Shown here: in pieces, positions 56,982-64,000 of the stretch | Numbering within the stretch: position 1 is the stretch's first letter | How the letters are laid out: the number at the start of each line of letters is the position of its first letter | Source of the DNA: Chryseobacterium camelliae | Lineage (GTDB): Bacteria; Bacteroidota; Bacteroidia; Flavobacteriales; Weeksellaceae | Direction of reading: 5' to 3' | DNA: 64,000 bases | Assembly: GCF_030818575.1 (NCBI RefSeq) | Contig: NZ_JAUTAL010000001.1 | Span: 1 to 64,000, forward strand | The notes under the pieces: generated by a model | Databases searched by the model: none | What the model was told of the DNA's origin: nothing | The model's input: only the letters and a program-made list of their open reading frames with translations | Translations under genes and position numbers: made by a program

Positions 56982-57698
56982 TTAGTTTAAGATAAAATTT
57001 TTATTCGGAAGGTTGTCAAAGACGATTTTGAGGTTCTTCACAAACTTCTGAAGTTCTGAAATAAAGGTTTCATTTTCCGTGGTTTCCCCATAAGCATAAA
57101 AGTTGGTTTCATTGATGCCGAAACCTAATTTGCTGAGCGTAAACATAATGAAATAAAGGAAGTCAACCTCTGAGTTAACATCCAGGTTGTTATACAGGAT
57201 CACTTGCTTATGGTCGACAGCGAAAAACTCGCACTGATTGTGATACAGGTTGATATGGATTTCCTTGCCGTTTTTATTATTCACGGAGTTCAGGAATTTC
57301 TCTCCGGAAAAATTGAAGTGTACCGGAATGCCCACCTCCTTGATTTTCCTGTAAAAATTTTTCGGGAATGTATAATAGAACTGAACCTTGAACTTCCTGT
57401 TGATGGAGAGCATCAGCTCTTCCTGCTGGCTGTCTGCCGGAGCATTATAGGCAATCAGGTCAAAGCCGCTTTCGTGATCCGTAAACCCTTCCGGCATCAG
57501 CGTGAAATGATTCAGGGCAGAAATCACATGGATTTCGTCGAACCTCTGTTTTGTCAGCACCTCATCAAGCTTCACGGCAATAAAGTCTTCCGGGGAATCT
57601 TCTTCAACGAAATACGATTTTTCTTCCAGGATGCTCTTGTTTCTGGCAATCTGGGAGATCAGTCCGTCTTTGGTAAAAAGTAAATTAAGTACGTTCAT
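56982..57698 (-). CDS. DUF3822 family protein
   Basis: The 238-residue cytoplasmic protein belongs to DUF3822, an actin-like (ASKHA-type) family found almost only in Bacteroidota. Visible landmarks are GFDLIAYNAPADSQQEE near 83 and IHINLYHNQCEFFAVDHKQVILYNN near 145-170. Its role is unknown, but it is regularly placed next to rsmD, as here, which hints at a link with ribosome assembly. It lies 18 bases from the Smr protein gene stop on the same strand, so the three may share a transcript. Confidence 0.8.
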   Translation of the reverse strand: MNVLNLLFTKDGLISQIARNKSILEEKSYFVEEDSPEDFIAVKLDEVLTKQRFDEIHVISALNHFTLMPEGFTDHESGFDLIAYNAPADSQQEELMLSINRKFKVQFYYTFPKNFYRKIKEVGIPVHFNFSGEKFLNSVNNKNGKEIHINLYHNQCEFFAVDHKQVILYNNLDVNSEVDFLYFIMFTLSKLGFGINETNFYAYGETTENETFISELQKFVKNLKIVFDNLPNKNFILN

Positions 57699-57716
57699 AT
57701 TCTAATACATGCAAAT

Positions 57717-58211
57717 TTAGTGAAATTCTACCATTACCGCACCGGATTGATGGTGAAGTATTTCCTTATTGTAATAATCTATACCGGTCTGGCTTTCCAG
57801 CACATCCCAAACCATTCTCTGGAGCGTGCCGTCGCCGATGCCGTGAACAATTTCCAGCCTTTTCAGATGGTTCTTACGGCAGAACTGCAGGGTGTCCATC
57901 AGTTTCTCCTTCTGCATGAATAATCTTTCAAAACTATCATAGTCACCTGGATTCTTGACCAGATTATGAAAGTGAAGATCCAGCACCATAGGATTTTTCT
58001 GATGCTTTTTGGAAACGACCTTCTTGGGTTCTGCTTTCTTTACGATCCTGATGTTTTCATAAATACCGTCATCTTTAGGCACCAGCTTATCCTCAGGATA
58101 CTGATGGGTAAATCCGTATTCATCCCTGAATACAACCATATTCCCCCGGGTTGAAGTCACAATCCCGCCCAGGTCTTCATCTACTACGGAAACTTTGTCA
58201 CCGATCTTCAT
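57717..58211 (-). CDS. Smr domain protein
   Basis: The 164-residue protein has an N-terminal beta-barrel-like part (MKIGDKVSVVDEDLGGIVTSTRG) similar to a KOW/Tudor fold, a basic linker near 60-75, and a C-terminal Smr domain: LDLHFHNLV near 79, then LEIVHGIGDGTLQRMV near 123. Smr domains, as in MutS2, are RNA or DNA nucleases that act in ribosome rescue and recombination control. This protein is the short stand-alone type without the MutS core. The catalytic HGxG motif is complete. Confidence 0.88.
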   Translation of the reverse strand: MKIGDKVSVVDEDLGGIVTSTRGNMVVFRDEYGFTHQYPEDKLVPKDDGIYENIRIVKKAEPKKVVSKKHQKNPMVLDLHFHNLVKNPGDYDSFERLFMQKEKLMDTLQFCRKNHLKRLEIVHGIGDGTLQRMVWDVLESQTGIDYYNKEILHHQSGAVMVEFH

Positions 58212-58235
58212 CTGATTGCTTTTTTAAACTGAATT

Positions 58236-58730
58236 TTATTTTGGACCCAATTCAATCACTTCAAGATCCTTGATCTCTGCGCCGTCGATAACAAAACGCA
58301 TCATGGTTCTCATTTTGTGCCATCCCTGCTTTCCACAGGCACCCGGGTTCAGATGCAACAAGCCGTTCTTTTCATCAAACATGACTTTCAGGATGTGCGA
58401 ATGCCCGGAAATAAACATTTTGGGTGTTTTTTCGGCGATGGCCGCTTTGGCGACCGGGGTATATTTTCCGGGATATCCGCCGATATGCACCATCAAAACC
58501 TCCACATCTTCGCAGACAAACCGGTTTACCTCAGGGAATTCAGAACGGATCTTGGCATTATCGATATTGCCATATACTCCTTTTAAGGGTTTAATCTGTT
58601 CCAGCTGTTCAATTACTTCCATGCTCCCGAAATCGCCGCCGTGCCAGATCTCATCTGCCTGCTCTGCGTATGATAAAATTCTTTCATCCATATAGGAATG
58701 GGTGTCGGATAAGAGGAGGATTTTGGTCAT
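58236..58730 (-). CDS. YfcE-type metallophosphoesterase
   Basis: The protein is 164 residues from the ATG at 58730. The frame continues 10 codons upstream without a better start. All calcineurin-like motifs are present: ILLLSDTHSYMD, WHGGDFGS, GVYGNIDNAK and ISGHSHILK, which bind two metals. Family members (YfcE, MJ0936) hydrolyse phosphodiesters, but natural substrates are not known. It lies 24 bases before the Smr gene on the same strand. Confidence 0.88.
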   Translation of the reverse strand: MTKILLLSDTHSYMDERILSYAEQADEIWHGGDFGSMEVIEQLEQIKPLKGVYGNIDNAKIRSEFPEVNRFVCEDVEVLMVHIGGYPGKYTPVAKAAIAEKTPKMFISGHSHILKVMFDEKNGLLHLNPGACGKQGWHKMRTMMRFVIDGAEIKDLEVIELGPK

Positions 58731-58809
58731 AAATGAACTTAATTTTCTTTGAGAGTCCAAATTTACTCAATAATACTGAATTGTTTACCTTTGAGAAAAT
58801 TTTAAAACA

Positions 58810-60351
58810 ATGAAGCAGAAGCTCTCTTTATTCTTTCTTCTTTGTTGCCTGATGTCTTTTGGACAGGTGGACGAAAAGAAACTGGATGCATTGATCCTGA
58901 ATACACTGAAAACTTTTGATGTGCCGGGAATCTCCGTTGGGATTGTGAAAGATGGTAAAGTCATATATTCCAAAGGATTCGGATTACGCTCCCTAACATC
59001 GAAGCAACCGATGGATGACCAGACTTTGGTGGGGATTGCATCAAACTCTAAAGGTTTTACCTGTACGGCGCTCGCCATCCTGGCTGATGAAGGGAAAATA
59101 GACTGGGATGCAAAAGTATCCCAATACATCCCGGAATTCCAGATGTATGATCCGTATGTATCGCAGAATGTGACCGTACGGGATTTAGTAACCCACAGGG
59201 CCGGCCTGGGTCTTGGACAGGGAGACCTGATGTTTTTTCCGGAAGGCGGAAACCTGACGGTTAATGATATTGTACACAATGTCCGGTATCTAAAGCCTGA
59301 AAACCCTTTCAGGACTACCCTGGATTATAACAACATCATGTTTATTGTGGCAGGCGAGGTGATTCACCGGGTTTCAGGGATGAGCTGGGCTGAATTTATC
59401 GAACAGCGGATCATGAAGCCGGTAGGGATGAATACCAGTTTCGGAAGCTACAGCAGAGCCAGCGCAGCGACTAATAAAATTGATGCCCATGCCCCCGTAG
59501 ACGGAAAAGCCATTGCGGTACCGCATGACTGGAATGAAACCGCGAATGCGGCAGGCGGGATCCTGAGCAATATTAAAGATATGACCTTATGGGCGGATTT
59601 CCTGCTTAATAATTTTACAACGAAAGAAGGGAAAAAGCTGGTTTCTGATAAGCAGGTCCAGCAGTTGTGGAGCCTTCAGATTCCAAGCGGTGTGGCTCCC
59701 AAAAACCCTTATGATACCAGTTTTTACGGATATGGGATGGGTTGGTTCCTCAGCGATGTCAAAGGGCATAAACAGGTGCAGCATACCGGCGGGCTGATTG
59801 GAACGGTAACCCAGTTTACCCTCATTCCTGATCTGAAGCTCGGCATTGTAGTACTCACCAATCAGCAGTCCGGAGCAGCTTTTAGCACCATCACGAATAC
59901 CATAAAAGATGCTTACCTGGGAATACCTGAACGCAACTGGCTGCAAACCTACAGCAGCAGGATGCAAAAAGTGGAGGCGGAATACAGCAAACAGAAGAAA
60001 GAGGCTTACTCAGCATCCGAAGCATTCAGGAAAAATAAAGACCTTCAGCCTAAAGCAGAACAGTTCACCGGAAAATACCAGGATACATGGTTCGGTGACG
60101 TCGATATTATCCGGCAGGGAACTACTTACAGAATAGAATGTGCTCGTTCTCCAAGGCTGAAAGGGGAATTACTGCCTTATTCAAATAATTCGTTTATCAT
60201 CAGATGGGATGACCGGAGCTATGATGCCGATGCTTATATTATTTTCAGCTATGATGAACAGGGGAAAGCACAGTCGGCAAGGTTAAAGCCGATTTCAGAG
60301 GTGACGGATTTCAGCTTTGATTTTGAAGATCTTGATCTGAAGAGAAAATAA
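58810..60351 (+). CDS. Serine hydrolase of the beta-lactamase/PBP family
   Basis: The 513-residue protein has a signal peptide (MKQKLSLFFLLCCLMSFGQ) and so is periplasmic or surface-located. The serine-hydrolase core has Ser78-x-x-Lys81 (ASNSK), Tyr173-x-Asn175 (LDYNNI) and His325-Thr-Gly (QHTGG), the class C-like triad. The last about 100 residues match a DUF3471-type beta-domain often attached to these enzymes. Activity could be beta-lactamase, D-amino-acid peptidase or esterase; the sequence does not decide. Single-gene unit with a terminator. Confidence 0.88.
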   Translation: MKQKLSLFFLLCCLMSFGQVDEKKLDALILNTLKTFDVPGISVGIVKDGKVIYSKGFGLRSLTSKQPMDDQTLVGIASNSKGFTCTALAILADEGKIDWDAKVSQYIPEFQMYDPYVSQNVTVRDLVTHRAGLGLGQGDLMFFPEGGNLTVNDIVHNVRYLKPENPFRTTLDYNNIMFIVAGEVIHRVSGMSWAEFIEQRIMKPVGMNTSFGSYSRASAATNKIDAHAPVDGKAIAVPHDWNETANAAGGILSNIKDMTLWADFLLNNFTTKEGKKLVSDKQVQQLWSLQIPSGVAPKNPYDTSFYGYGMGWFLSDVKGHKQVQHTGGLIGTVTQFTLIPDLKLGIVVLTNQQSGAAFSTITNTIKDAYLGIPERNWLQTYSSRMQKVEAEYSKQKKEAYSASEAFRKNKDLQPKAEQFTGKYQDTWFGDVDIIRQGTTYRIECARSPRLKGELLPYSNNSFIIRWDDRSYDADAYIIFSYDEQGKAQSARLKPISEVTDFSFDFEDLDLKRK

Positions 60352-60378
60352 ATACTTATCTTAACAGGAACAATATAT

Positions 60379-60402
60379 AACGGGCTTAGCCCGTTTTTTT
60401 AT
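60379..60402 (+). terminator. Terminator after the serine hydrolase gene
   Basis: AACGGGC pairs with GCCCGTT around a TTA loop and is followed by a run of T. Confidence 0.85.
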
Positions 60403-60435
60403 TGTCGTATATGAGAAAACCGTAAGTCTGGATAT

Positions 60436-60912
60436 CTAAATTTTACCCGGCTCATAGAAGAAAAGGAGTTTTTTTGCAGCACCGTCAAACTCAGACCACG
60501 AATCGCAGTCGATCTCGAATCCTGCTACGCCACAGGTGGGAAAGTGGAAAATATGTTCCGAGATGGAATTGGCAAAATTGGAAATCCCGTTATTATGGGA
60601 AAAGAAGGCTACCGAATGATGGCTGTCATCCAGTCCGTAAATAACCGAATGGAAATTATTCTCGGAAGGGTTGTAGAGCTTTTCATCTGTTCTGATGGAA
60701 AGCTGGTATGCCTGATTAAAAATTTTGCAGGTATTGAGGGCACGGACCGCCGGGCTGGATACAAAGCTGTCAATCTCAATTTCTTTGTTTTTTAAAAACC
60801 GGGAAATGCTTGACGCTTCTTCTAAGCCTTTGTCTGCCAGAGGTCTGTCGAAATCTTCGGTTTCTTCAGGCCAGTCGCTTTTCGCATGCCGTACAAGGAT
60901 GAGTTTCTTCAT
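60436..60912 (-). CDS. SixA-like histidine phosphatase
   Basis: The 158-residue cytoplasmic protein has the histidine-phosphatase signature LILVRHAKSDWPEETEDFDRP at the start and the second His in FFSHNNGISNFANSI near 107. It resembles SixA, which removes phosphate from phospho-histidine proteins, but other short members of the family act on small molecules. It is divergent from ruvX. Substrate unknown. Confidence 0.88.
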   Translation of the reverse strand: MKKLILVRHAKSDWPEETEDFDRPLADKGLEEASSISRFLKNKEIEIDSFVSSPAVRALNTCKIFNQAYQLSIRTDEKLYNPSENNFHSVIYGLDDSHHSVAFFSHNNGISNFANSISEHIFHFPTCGVAGFEIDCDSWSEFDGAAKKLLFFYEPGKI

Positions 60913-61009
60913 AATTCGTTTTTAGAAAAATAAATTTATAAAAAAAATCATGGAATAAAACATGATTGATAAAAAAAACTGTGTTAGGAATAAAATGATT
61001 AAAATTTAT

Positions 61010-61017
61010 TAAATTTG
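61010..61017 (+). promoter_or_regulatory. Promoter -7 box for ruvX
   Basis: TAAATTTG matches TAnnTTTG and ends only 7 bases before the ruvX ATG, so the mRNA would be leaderless or nearly so. Confidence 0.5.
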
Positions 61018-61024
61018 CAGACCT

Positions 61025-61441
61025 ATGGGACAGATCCTTGCTATAGACTATGGAAAGGCACGTTGCGGTATTGCGGCAACAGACGATATGCAGATTATCG
61101 CCAGCGGACTGGAGACGGTGGAAACCAGGTTTTTAACTGAATTCCTCAAAAAGTACTTCAGTGCAAATTCTGTAGAAGGAATTGTGGTAGGTTTACCCGT
61201 AGATTTGAGAGGAAATATTTCAGAAGTGGAAACGGACATCCTGAAATTCATAGAAGAATTCAGAATCCTGTTTCCGGCTATACCGGTTCACCGCTTCGAT
61301 GAAAGGTTTACATCCAAAATGGCTTCGTTTTTTATCTCCCAGAGCGGAAAAAATAAAAAACAGAGGCGGGAAAAAGGATTGATTGACAAAGTAAGTGCAA
61401 CGATAATATTGCAGAATTTTTTAGAACAAAGAACAAAATGA
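61025..61441 (+). CDS. ruvX: RuvX (YqgF) RNase-H-fold nuclease
   Basis: The 138-residue protein has the YqgF RNase-H fold with ILAIDYGKARCGIAATD at the start, IVVGLPVDLRG near 56, and the acidic DERFTS motif near 93 that completes the active site. It is proposed to resolve Holliday junctions or to process 16S rRNA precursors. It overlaps def by 4 bases (ATGA), so the two genes are translationally coupled. Confidence 0.92.
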   Translation: MGQILAIDYGKARCGIAATDDMQIIASGLETVETRFLTEFLKKYFSANSVEGIVVGLPVDLRGNISEVETDILKFIEEFRILFPAIPVHRFDERFTSKMASFFISQSGKNKKQRREKGLIDKVSATIILQNFLEQRTK

Positions 61442-62010
61442 TTTTACCGATAAGAGCCTTTGGGGATCCTGTTTTACGGAAAGTAGCCAAGGATATAGAC
61501 CAGGATTACCCGGATTTACAGGAGCTGATAGACAATATGTTTGAAACTATGTATAGTGCCAACGGTATTGGGCTTGCTGCTCCGCAGGTAGGGCTGGACA
61601 TCCGTCTGTTCGTCATCGACGTATCCCCGCTGGCAGAAGATGAAGATTATGAAGACATCAAAGATGAGCTGGCAGAATTTAAAAAAGTATTCATCAATGC
61701 CAGGATCCTGGAAGAGTCCGGAGAAGAATGGAAGTTTAATGAAGGCTGTCTCTCTATTCCGGATGTACGGGAAGATGTAAAAAGGAAAGAAACCATCGTG
61801 ATCGAATATTATGACGAAAACTTTGTCCTTCACACAGAAACTTTATCAGATATCAGGGCGCGCGTGATCCAGCATGAATATGACCATATCGAAGGGATCC
61901 TGTTTACCGATCACCTGAGTGCGCTCAAGAAAAAGCTGGTTAAAGGCAAACTGTCCAAAATTTCACAAGGAGATGTGAGCATCAGCTATAAAATGAGATT
62001 CCCTAAATAA
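61438..62010 (+). CDS. def: Peptide deformylase
   Basis: The 190-residue metalloenzyme removes the formyl group from new proteins. All three motifs are present: GIGLAAPQVG (Gln50), EGCLSIPD (Cys104) and HEYDH (His146, Glu147, His150). It is coupled to ruvX through a 4-base overlap and followed by the DUF5606 gene after a 74-base gap. Confidence 0.96.
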   Translation: MILPIRAFGDPVLRKVAKDIDQDYPDLQELIDNMFETMYSANGIGLAAPQVGLDIRLFVIDVSPLAEDEDYEDIKDELAEFKKVFINARILEESGEEWKFNEGCLSIPDVREDVKRKETIVIEYYDENFVLHTETLSDIRARVIQHEYDHIEGILFTDHLSALKKKLVKGKLSKISQGDVSISYKMRFPK

Positions 62011-62084
62011 TTAATTGTTAAAATAGAAATAAATTAAAGCAAAAAGCCTCAGTGCCTTTGCAGGATGTAATAAAAAATAAAATT

Positions 62085-62645
62085 ATGCTGTTAGAAAAAA
62101 TAATTTCAATTTCCGGAAAGCCAGGACTTTACAAATTAGTTTCCCAATTGAGAAACGGATTCATCATTGAAGATGTGACAACCAAAAAGAAAGTAAGCAT
62201 CGGAAACTCCAGCCAGGTAAGCCTTCTGGACAATATTGCCATGTTTACCTTCGATAAGGAAGTTCCTTTATTCGAAGTTTTTGAGAACATCGCTAAAAAC
62301 AATGAGTATAAGGAAACCATTTCCCATAAATCAGGAGAAGCGGAACTGAAAGAATTCATGACAGCTTCACTTCCTAATTATGATACAGAAAGGGTATATG
62401 CTTCAGACATCAAAAAACTGGCACAGTGGTACAATATCCTTCACAAGGCAGGCTACATCACCCCAGAAAGCTTTGTAAAGGCTGAGCCTGAAACGCTTGA
62501 TCCTGCACAGGACACTGTAGAAACAGATAAAGAAGCCCCTAAAAAACCGGCTGCTCCAAAAGCGGAAAAACCGGCAACCCCAAAAGTAAAGGCGACTTCA
62601 GCAGCGAAATCAGCTCCGAAAAGCACCCATACTAAAAAAGGATAA
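62085..62645 (+). CDS. DUF5606 domain protein
   Basis: The protein is 186 residues from the ATG at 62085; the open frame extends to a GTG at 62052, but that codon lies in the promoter-like TGCCTTTG region. The N-terminal 130 residues (ISISGKPGLYKLVSQLRNGFI) belong to DUF5606, a Bacteroidota family of unknown function. The tail of about 45 residues is a Lys/Ala/Pro-rich stretch that is probably disordered and basic, so nucleic-acid binding is possible. It is followed by a terminator. Confidence 0.82.
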   Translation: MLLEKIISISGKPGLYKLVSQLRNGFIIEDVTTKKKVSIGNSSQVSLLDNIAMFTFDKEVPLFEVFENIAKNNEYKETISHKSGEAELKEFMTASLPNYDTERVYASDIKKLAQWYNILHKAGYITPESFVKAEPETLDPAQDTVETDKEAPKKPAAPKAEKPATPKVKATSAAKSAPKSTHTKKG

Positions 62646-62668
62646 TTCAGTGATCTGAATTCAGATAT

Positions 62669-62705
62669 AAACCTTGTCAGGAAGTTCCTGGCAAGGTTTT
62701 TTGTT
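62669..62705 (+). terminator. Terminator after the DUF5606 gene
   Basis: AACCTTG pairs with CAAGGTT, with a second inner stem (CAGGAA with TTCCTG), followed by TTTTTTG. Confidence 0.85.
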
Positions 62706-62797
62706 TGAATACAGCAAGTATTCTTCTGATCCGTATCCTTCAATGTCCGGAATGATATTCCCTTTAGGTAAAGTAAAAATGGAACTTATATATTCCG

Positions 62798-62805
62798 TAA
62801 ATTTG
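62798..62805 (+). promoter_or_regulatory. Promoter -7 box for mazG
   Basis: TAAATTTG matches TAnnTTTG and lies 22 bases before the ATG at 62828. Confidence 0.55.
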
Positions 62806-62827
62806 CATTACTTTGAATTCTTAGATT

Positions 62828-63595
62828 ATGAATACCAAACAGGAAAAACTGGATGCTTTCGGAAGATTGCTGGATATTATGGACGACCTGCGCGAAAAGT
62901 GCCCTTGGGACCGGAAACAGACTTTGGAATCATTACGGCACCTGACGCTGGAAGAAACCTATGAGCTTTCTGACGCCATTCTGCAGAACGACCTACAGGA
63001 AATCAAGAAAGAACTGGGCGATGTCCTGCTTCATCTGGTTTTTTATGCTAAGATCGGTTCTGAAAAAAATAGTTTCGATATAGCGGATGTGATCAATTCG
63101 CTTAATGAGAAGCTCATTTTCCGCCACCCACATATTTACGGGGATACTGAAGTGAAAGATGAGGAAGAGGTAAAGCAAAACTGGGAGAAGCTTAAGCTCA
63201 AAGAAGGAAACAAATCCATACTTGGAGGCGTTCCTAACAGCCTTCCGAGCATGGTAAAGGCCTACAGGATCCAGGATAAGGTGAAAGGGATCGGTTTTGA
63301 ATTTCATGATGCGGAAGACGCATGGAAAAAAGTGGATGAGGAAATTAAGGAATTCCACGATGAAACAGATCCCGTTAAAAAGGAGGAAGAACTGGGGGAT
63401 GTATTTTTCTCACTCATCAATTATGCAAGGATTTCCGGGCTCAATCCTGATTCTGCACTGGAAAGGACCAATATCAAATTTATTTCACGGTTCCAGAAGA
63501 TGGAGCAGCTTGCCTATGAAGAAGGTTTGAAGCTGGCCGATCTTTCTCTTGAAGAAATGGATGTGCTCTGGGAAAAAGCCAAACGTCAGCAATAG
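62828..63595 (+). CDS. mazG: Nucleoside triphosphate pyrophosphohydrolase MazG
   Basis: The 255-residue enzyme hydrolyses NTPs to NMP and pyrophosphate and clears non-canonical or excess nucleotides. Two MazG repeats are visible: CPWDRKQTLESLRHLTLEE with EIKKELGDVLLHLVFYA near 60, and KVDEEIKEFHDE with EEELGDVFFSLINYAR near 190. The ExxE-x12-ExxD metal motifs are complete in both. A FUSC-type gene starts one base after its stop. Confidence 0.93.
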   Translation: MNTKQEKLDAFGRLLDIMDDLREKCPWDRKQTLESLRHLTLEETYELSDAILQNDLQEIKKELGDVLLHLVFYAKIGSEKNSFDIADVINSLNEKLIFRHPHIYGDTEVKDEEEVKQNWEKLKLKEGNKSILGGVPNSLPSMVKAYRIQDKVKGIGFEFHDAEDAWKKVDEEIKEFHDETDPVKKEEELGDVFFSLINYARISGLNPDSALERTNIKFISRFQKMEQLAYEEGLKLADLSLEEMDVLWEKAKRQQ

Positions 63596-63596
63596 T

Positions 63597-64000
63597 ATGA
63601 AAGTAAGCAACCCTGTACCGCACCGTTTTCATTACCTGCTGGAATTTAAGCAGACCGAAAGGAAATGGCATTTCCCGTTTCTGGCAGCCCTGTGTATCGG
63701 AAGCTGCCTGTTTATCGGATATCTTTCAGGAAAACCCAATTACGGAAGCCTTTCCAGCCTGGGTGCCCTGACCATCCTGTATTTTACTTCCGCGCCCATT
63801 ACCCAGCGCATGGTACATCTTGCAGTCTGCGCCCTGGGAATCGTCTTTTCTTTTTCAGTAAGCCTTTTCTTCAGTTTTAATGCATATGTGGCCGGCTGCT
63901 CTTTGGGAGTCATTGCCTTTCTGGCCCATTTTATCACTTCTTATTTCAGGATTTTGCCACCGGGAAACTTCTTTTTCATCATGGTGGCAGCTATGGCAAG
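63597..64000 (+). CDS. FUSC-type membrane protein, 5' part only
   Basis: An open frame starts at ATG 63597, one base after the mazG stop, and runs off the window after 134 codons. Translated from the sequence it begins M-K-V-S-N-P-V-P-H-R-F-H-Y-L-L-E-F-K, followed by about four hydrophobic helices (FLAALCIGSCLFIGYLSG, LGALTILYFTSA, LAVCALGIVFSFSVSLFF, LGVIAFLAHFI). This pattern fits the N-terminal half of FUSC/YccS-type transporters (fusaric-acid resistance-like). It may be cotranscribed with mazG. The family call is tentative because most of the protein is missing. Confidence 0.65.
   Translation, partial: MKVSNPVPHRFHYLLEFKQTERKWHFPFLAALCIGSCLFIGYLSGKPNYGSLSSLGALTILYFTSAPITQRMVHLAVCALGIVFSFSVSLFFSFNAYVAGCSLGVIAFLAHFITSYFRILPPGNFFFIMVAAMA

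Overview
The window is chromosomal DNA from a member of the Bacteroidota, most likely a Chryseobacterium-like flavobacterium (Weeksellaceae). The 16S rRNA gene reads like that genus. Start codons follow A-rich leaders with no Shine-Dalgarno sequence. Promoter-like TAnnTTTG boxes precede many genes. The gene content is typical of the phylum: SusC/SusD, PorV- and PorP/SprF-type type IX secretion proteins, LytS/LytTR two-component genes, DUF3822, DUF5606 and head-GIN proteins. This is inference from the sequence; no database search was possible.

Layout. Positions 1-943 are a non-coding rRNA leader with degenerate word repeats, three tandem promoter candidates and a boxA-like element. Positions 944-6222 hold one complete rRNA operon: 16S, tRNA-Ile(GAT), tRNA-Ala(TGC), 23S, 5S. 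The 16S 3' end lacks the usual CCTCC anti-Shine-Dalgarno core. From 6.6 to 16.5 kb come an acyl-CoA carboxylase beta subunit, a TerC membrane protein (with a candidate small RNA beyond its 3' end), an EamA transporter joined to a PorV-like outer-membrane gene and an unknown secreted protein, then uvrC and hutH. From 16.5 to 31.6 kb are small metabolic and secreted proteins, including an S8 peptidase lipoprotein, a stefin-like putative protease inhibitor, YgiD, YceI, a dipeptidyl-peptidase-IV-like enzyme, an intradiol dioxygenase lipoprotein, a LytTR regulator with its LytS-type kinase, and a SlyD-like isomerase.

From 31.7 to 43.6 kb are an M3 peptidase, a head-GIN lipoprotein, a KefB-type antiporter broken by two single-base homopolymer shifts and preceded by its KefG-like partner, a LemA-TPM-TPM operon, folA, a TRIC-family channel, an S23/four-helix-bundle gene bracketed by inverted repeats, coaD (start region frameshifted by another homopolymer) and ddl. 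From 43.7 to 48.2 kb are a PASTA protein, an RluA-family pseudouridine synthase, a PorP/SprF protein and hemW. From 48.2 to 54 kb are a secreted tyrosine-phosphatase-like protein and a SusD/SusC pair. The last 10 kb is housekeeping: murI, a nitroreductase with a divergent HxlR regulator, rsmD-DUF3822, an Smr protein, a phosphoesterase, a beta-lactamase-fold hydrolase, a SixA-like phosphatase, ruvX-def, DUF5606, mazG and a FUSC-type membrane protein cut by the window edge.

Most of the window is ordinary core genome. The points most worth a second look are the altered 16S tail, the candidate small RNA at 8436-8543, the repeat-bracketed four-helix-bundle gene whose repeat words also occur around the rRNA operon, the stefin-like protein, the overlapping divergent promoters at 55926-55959, and the three +1 homopolymer shifts in kefB and coaD.
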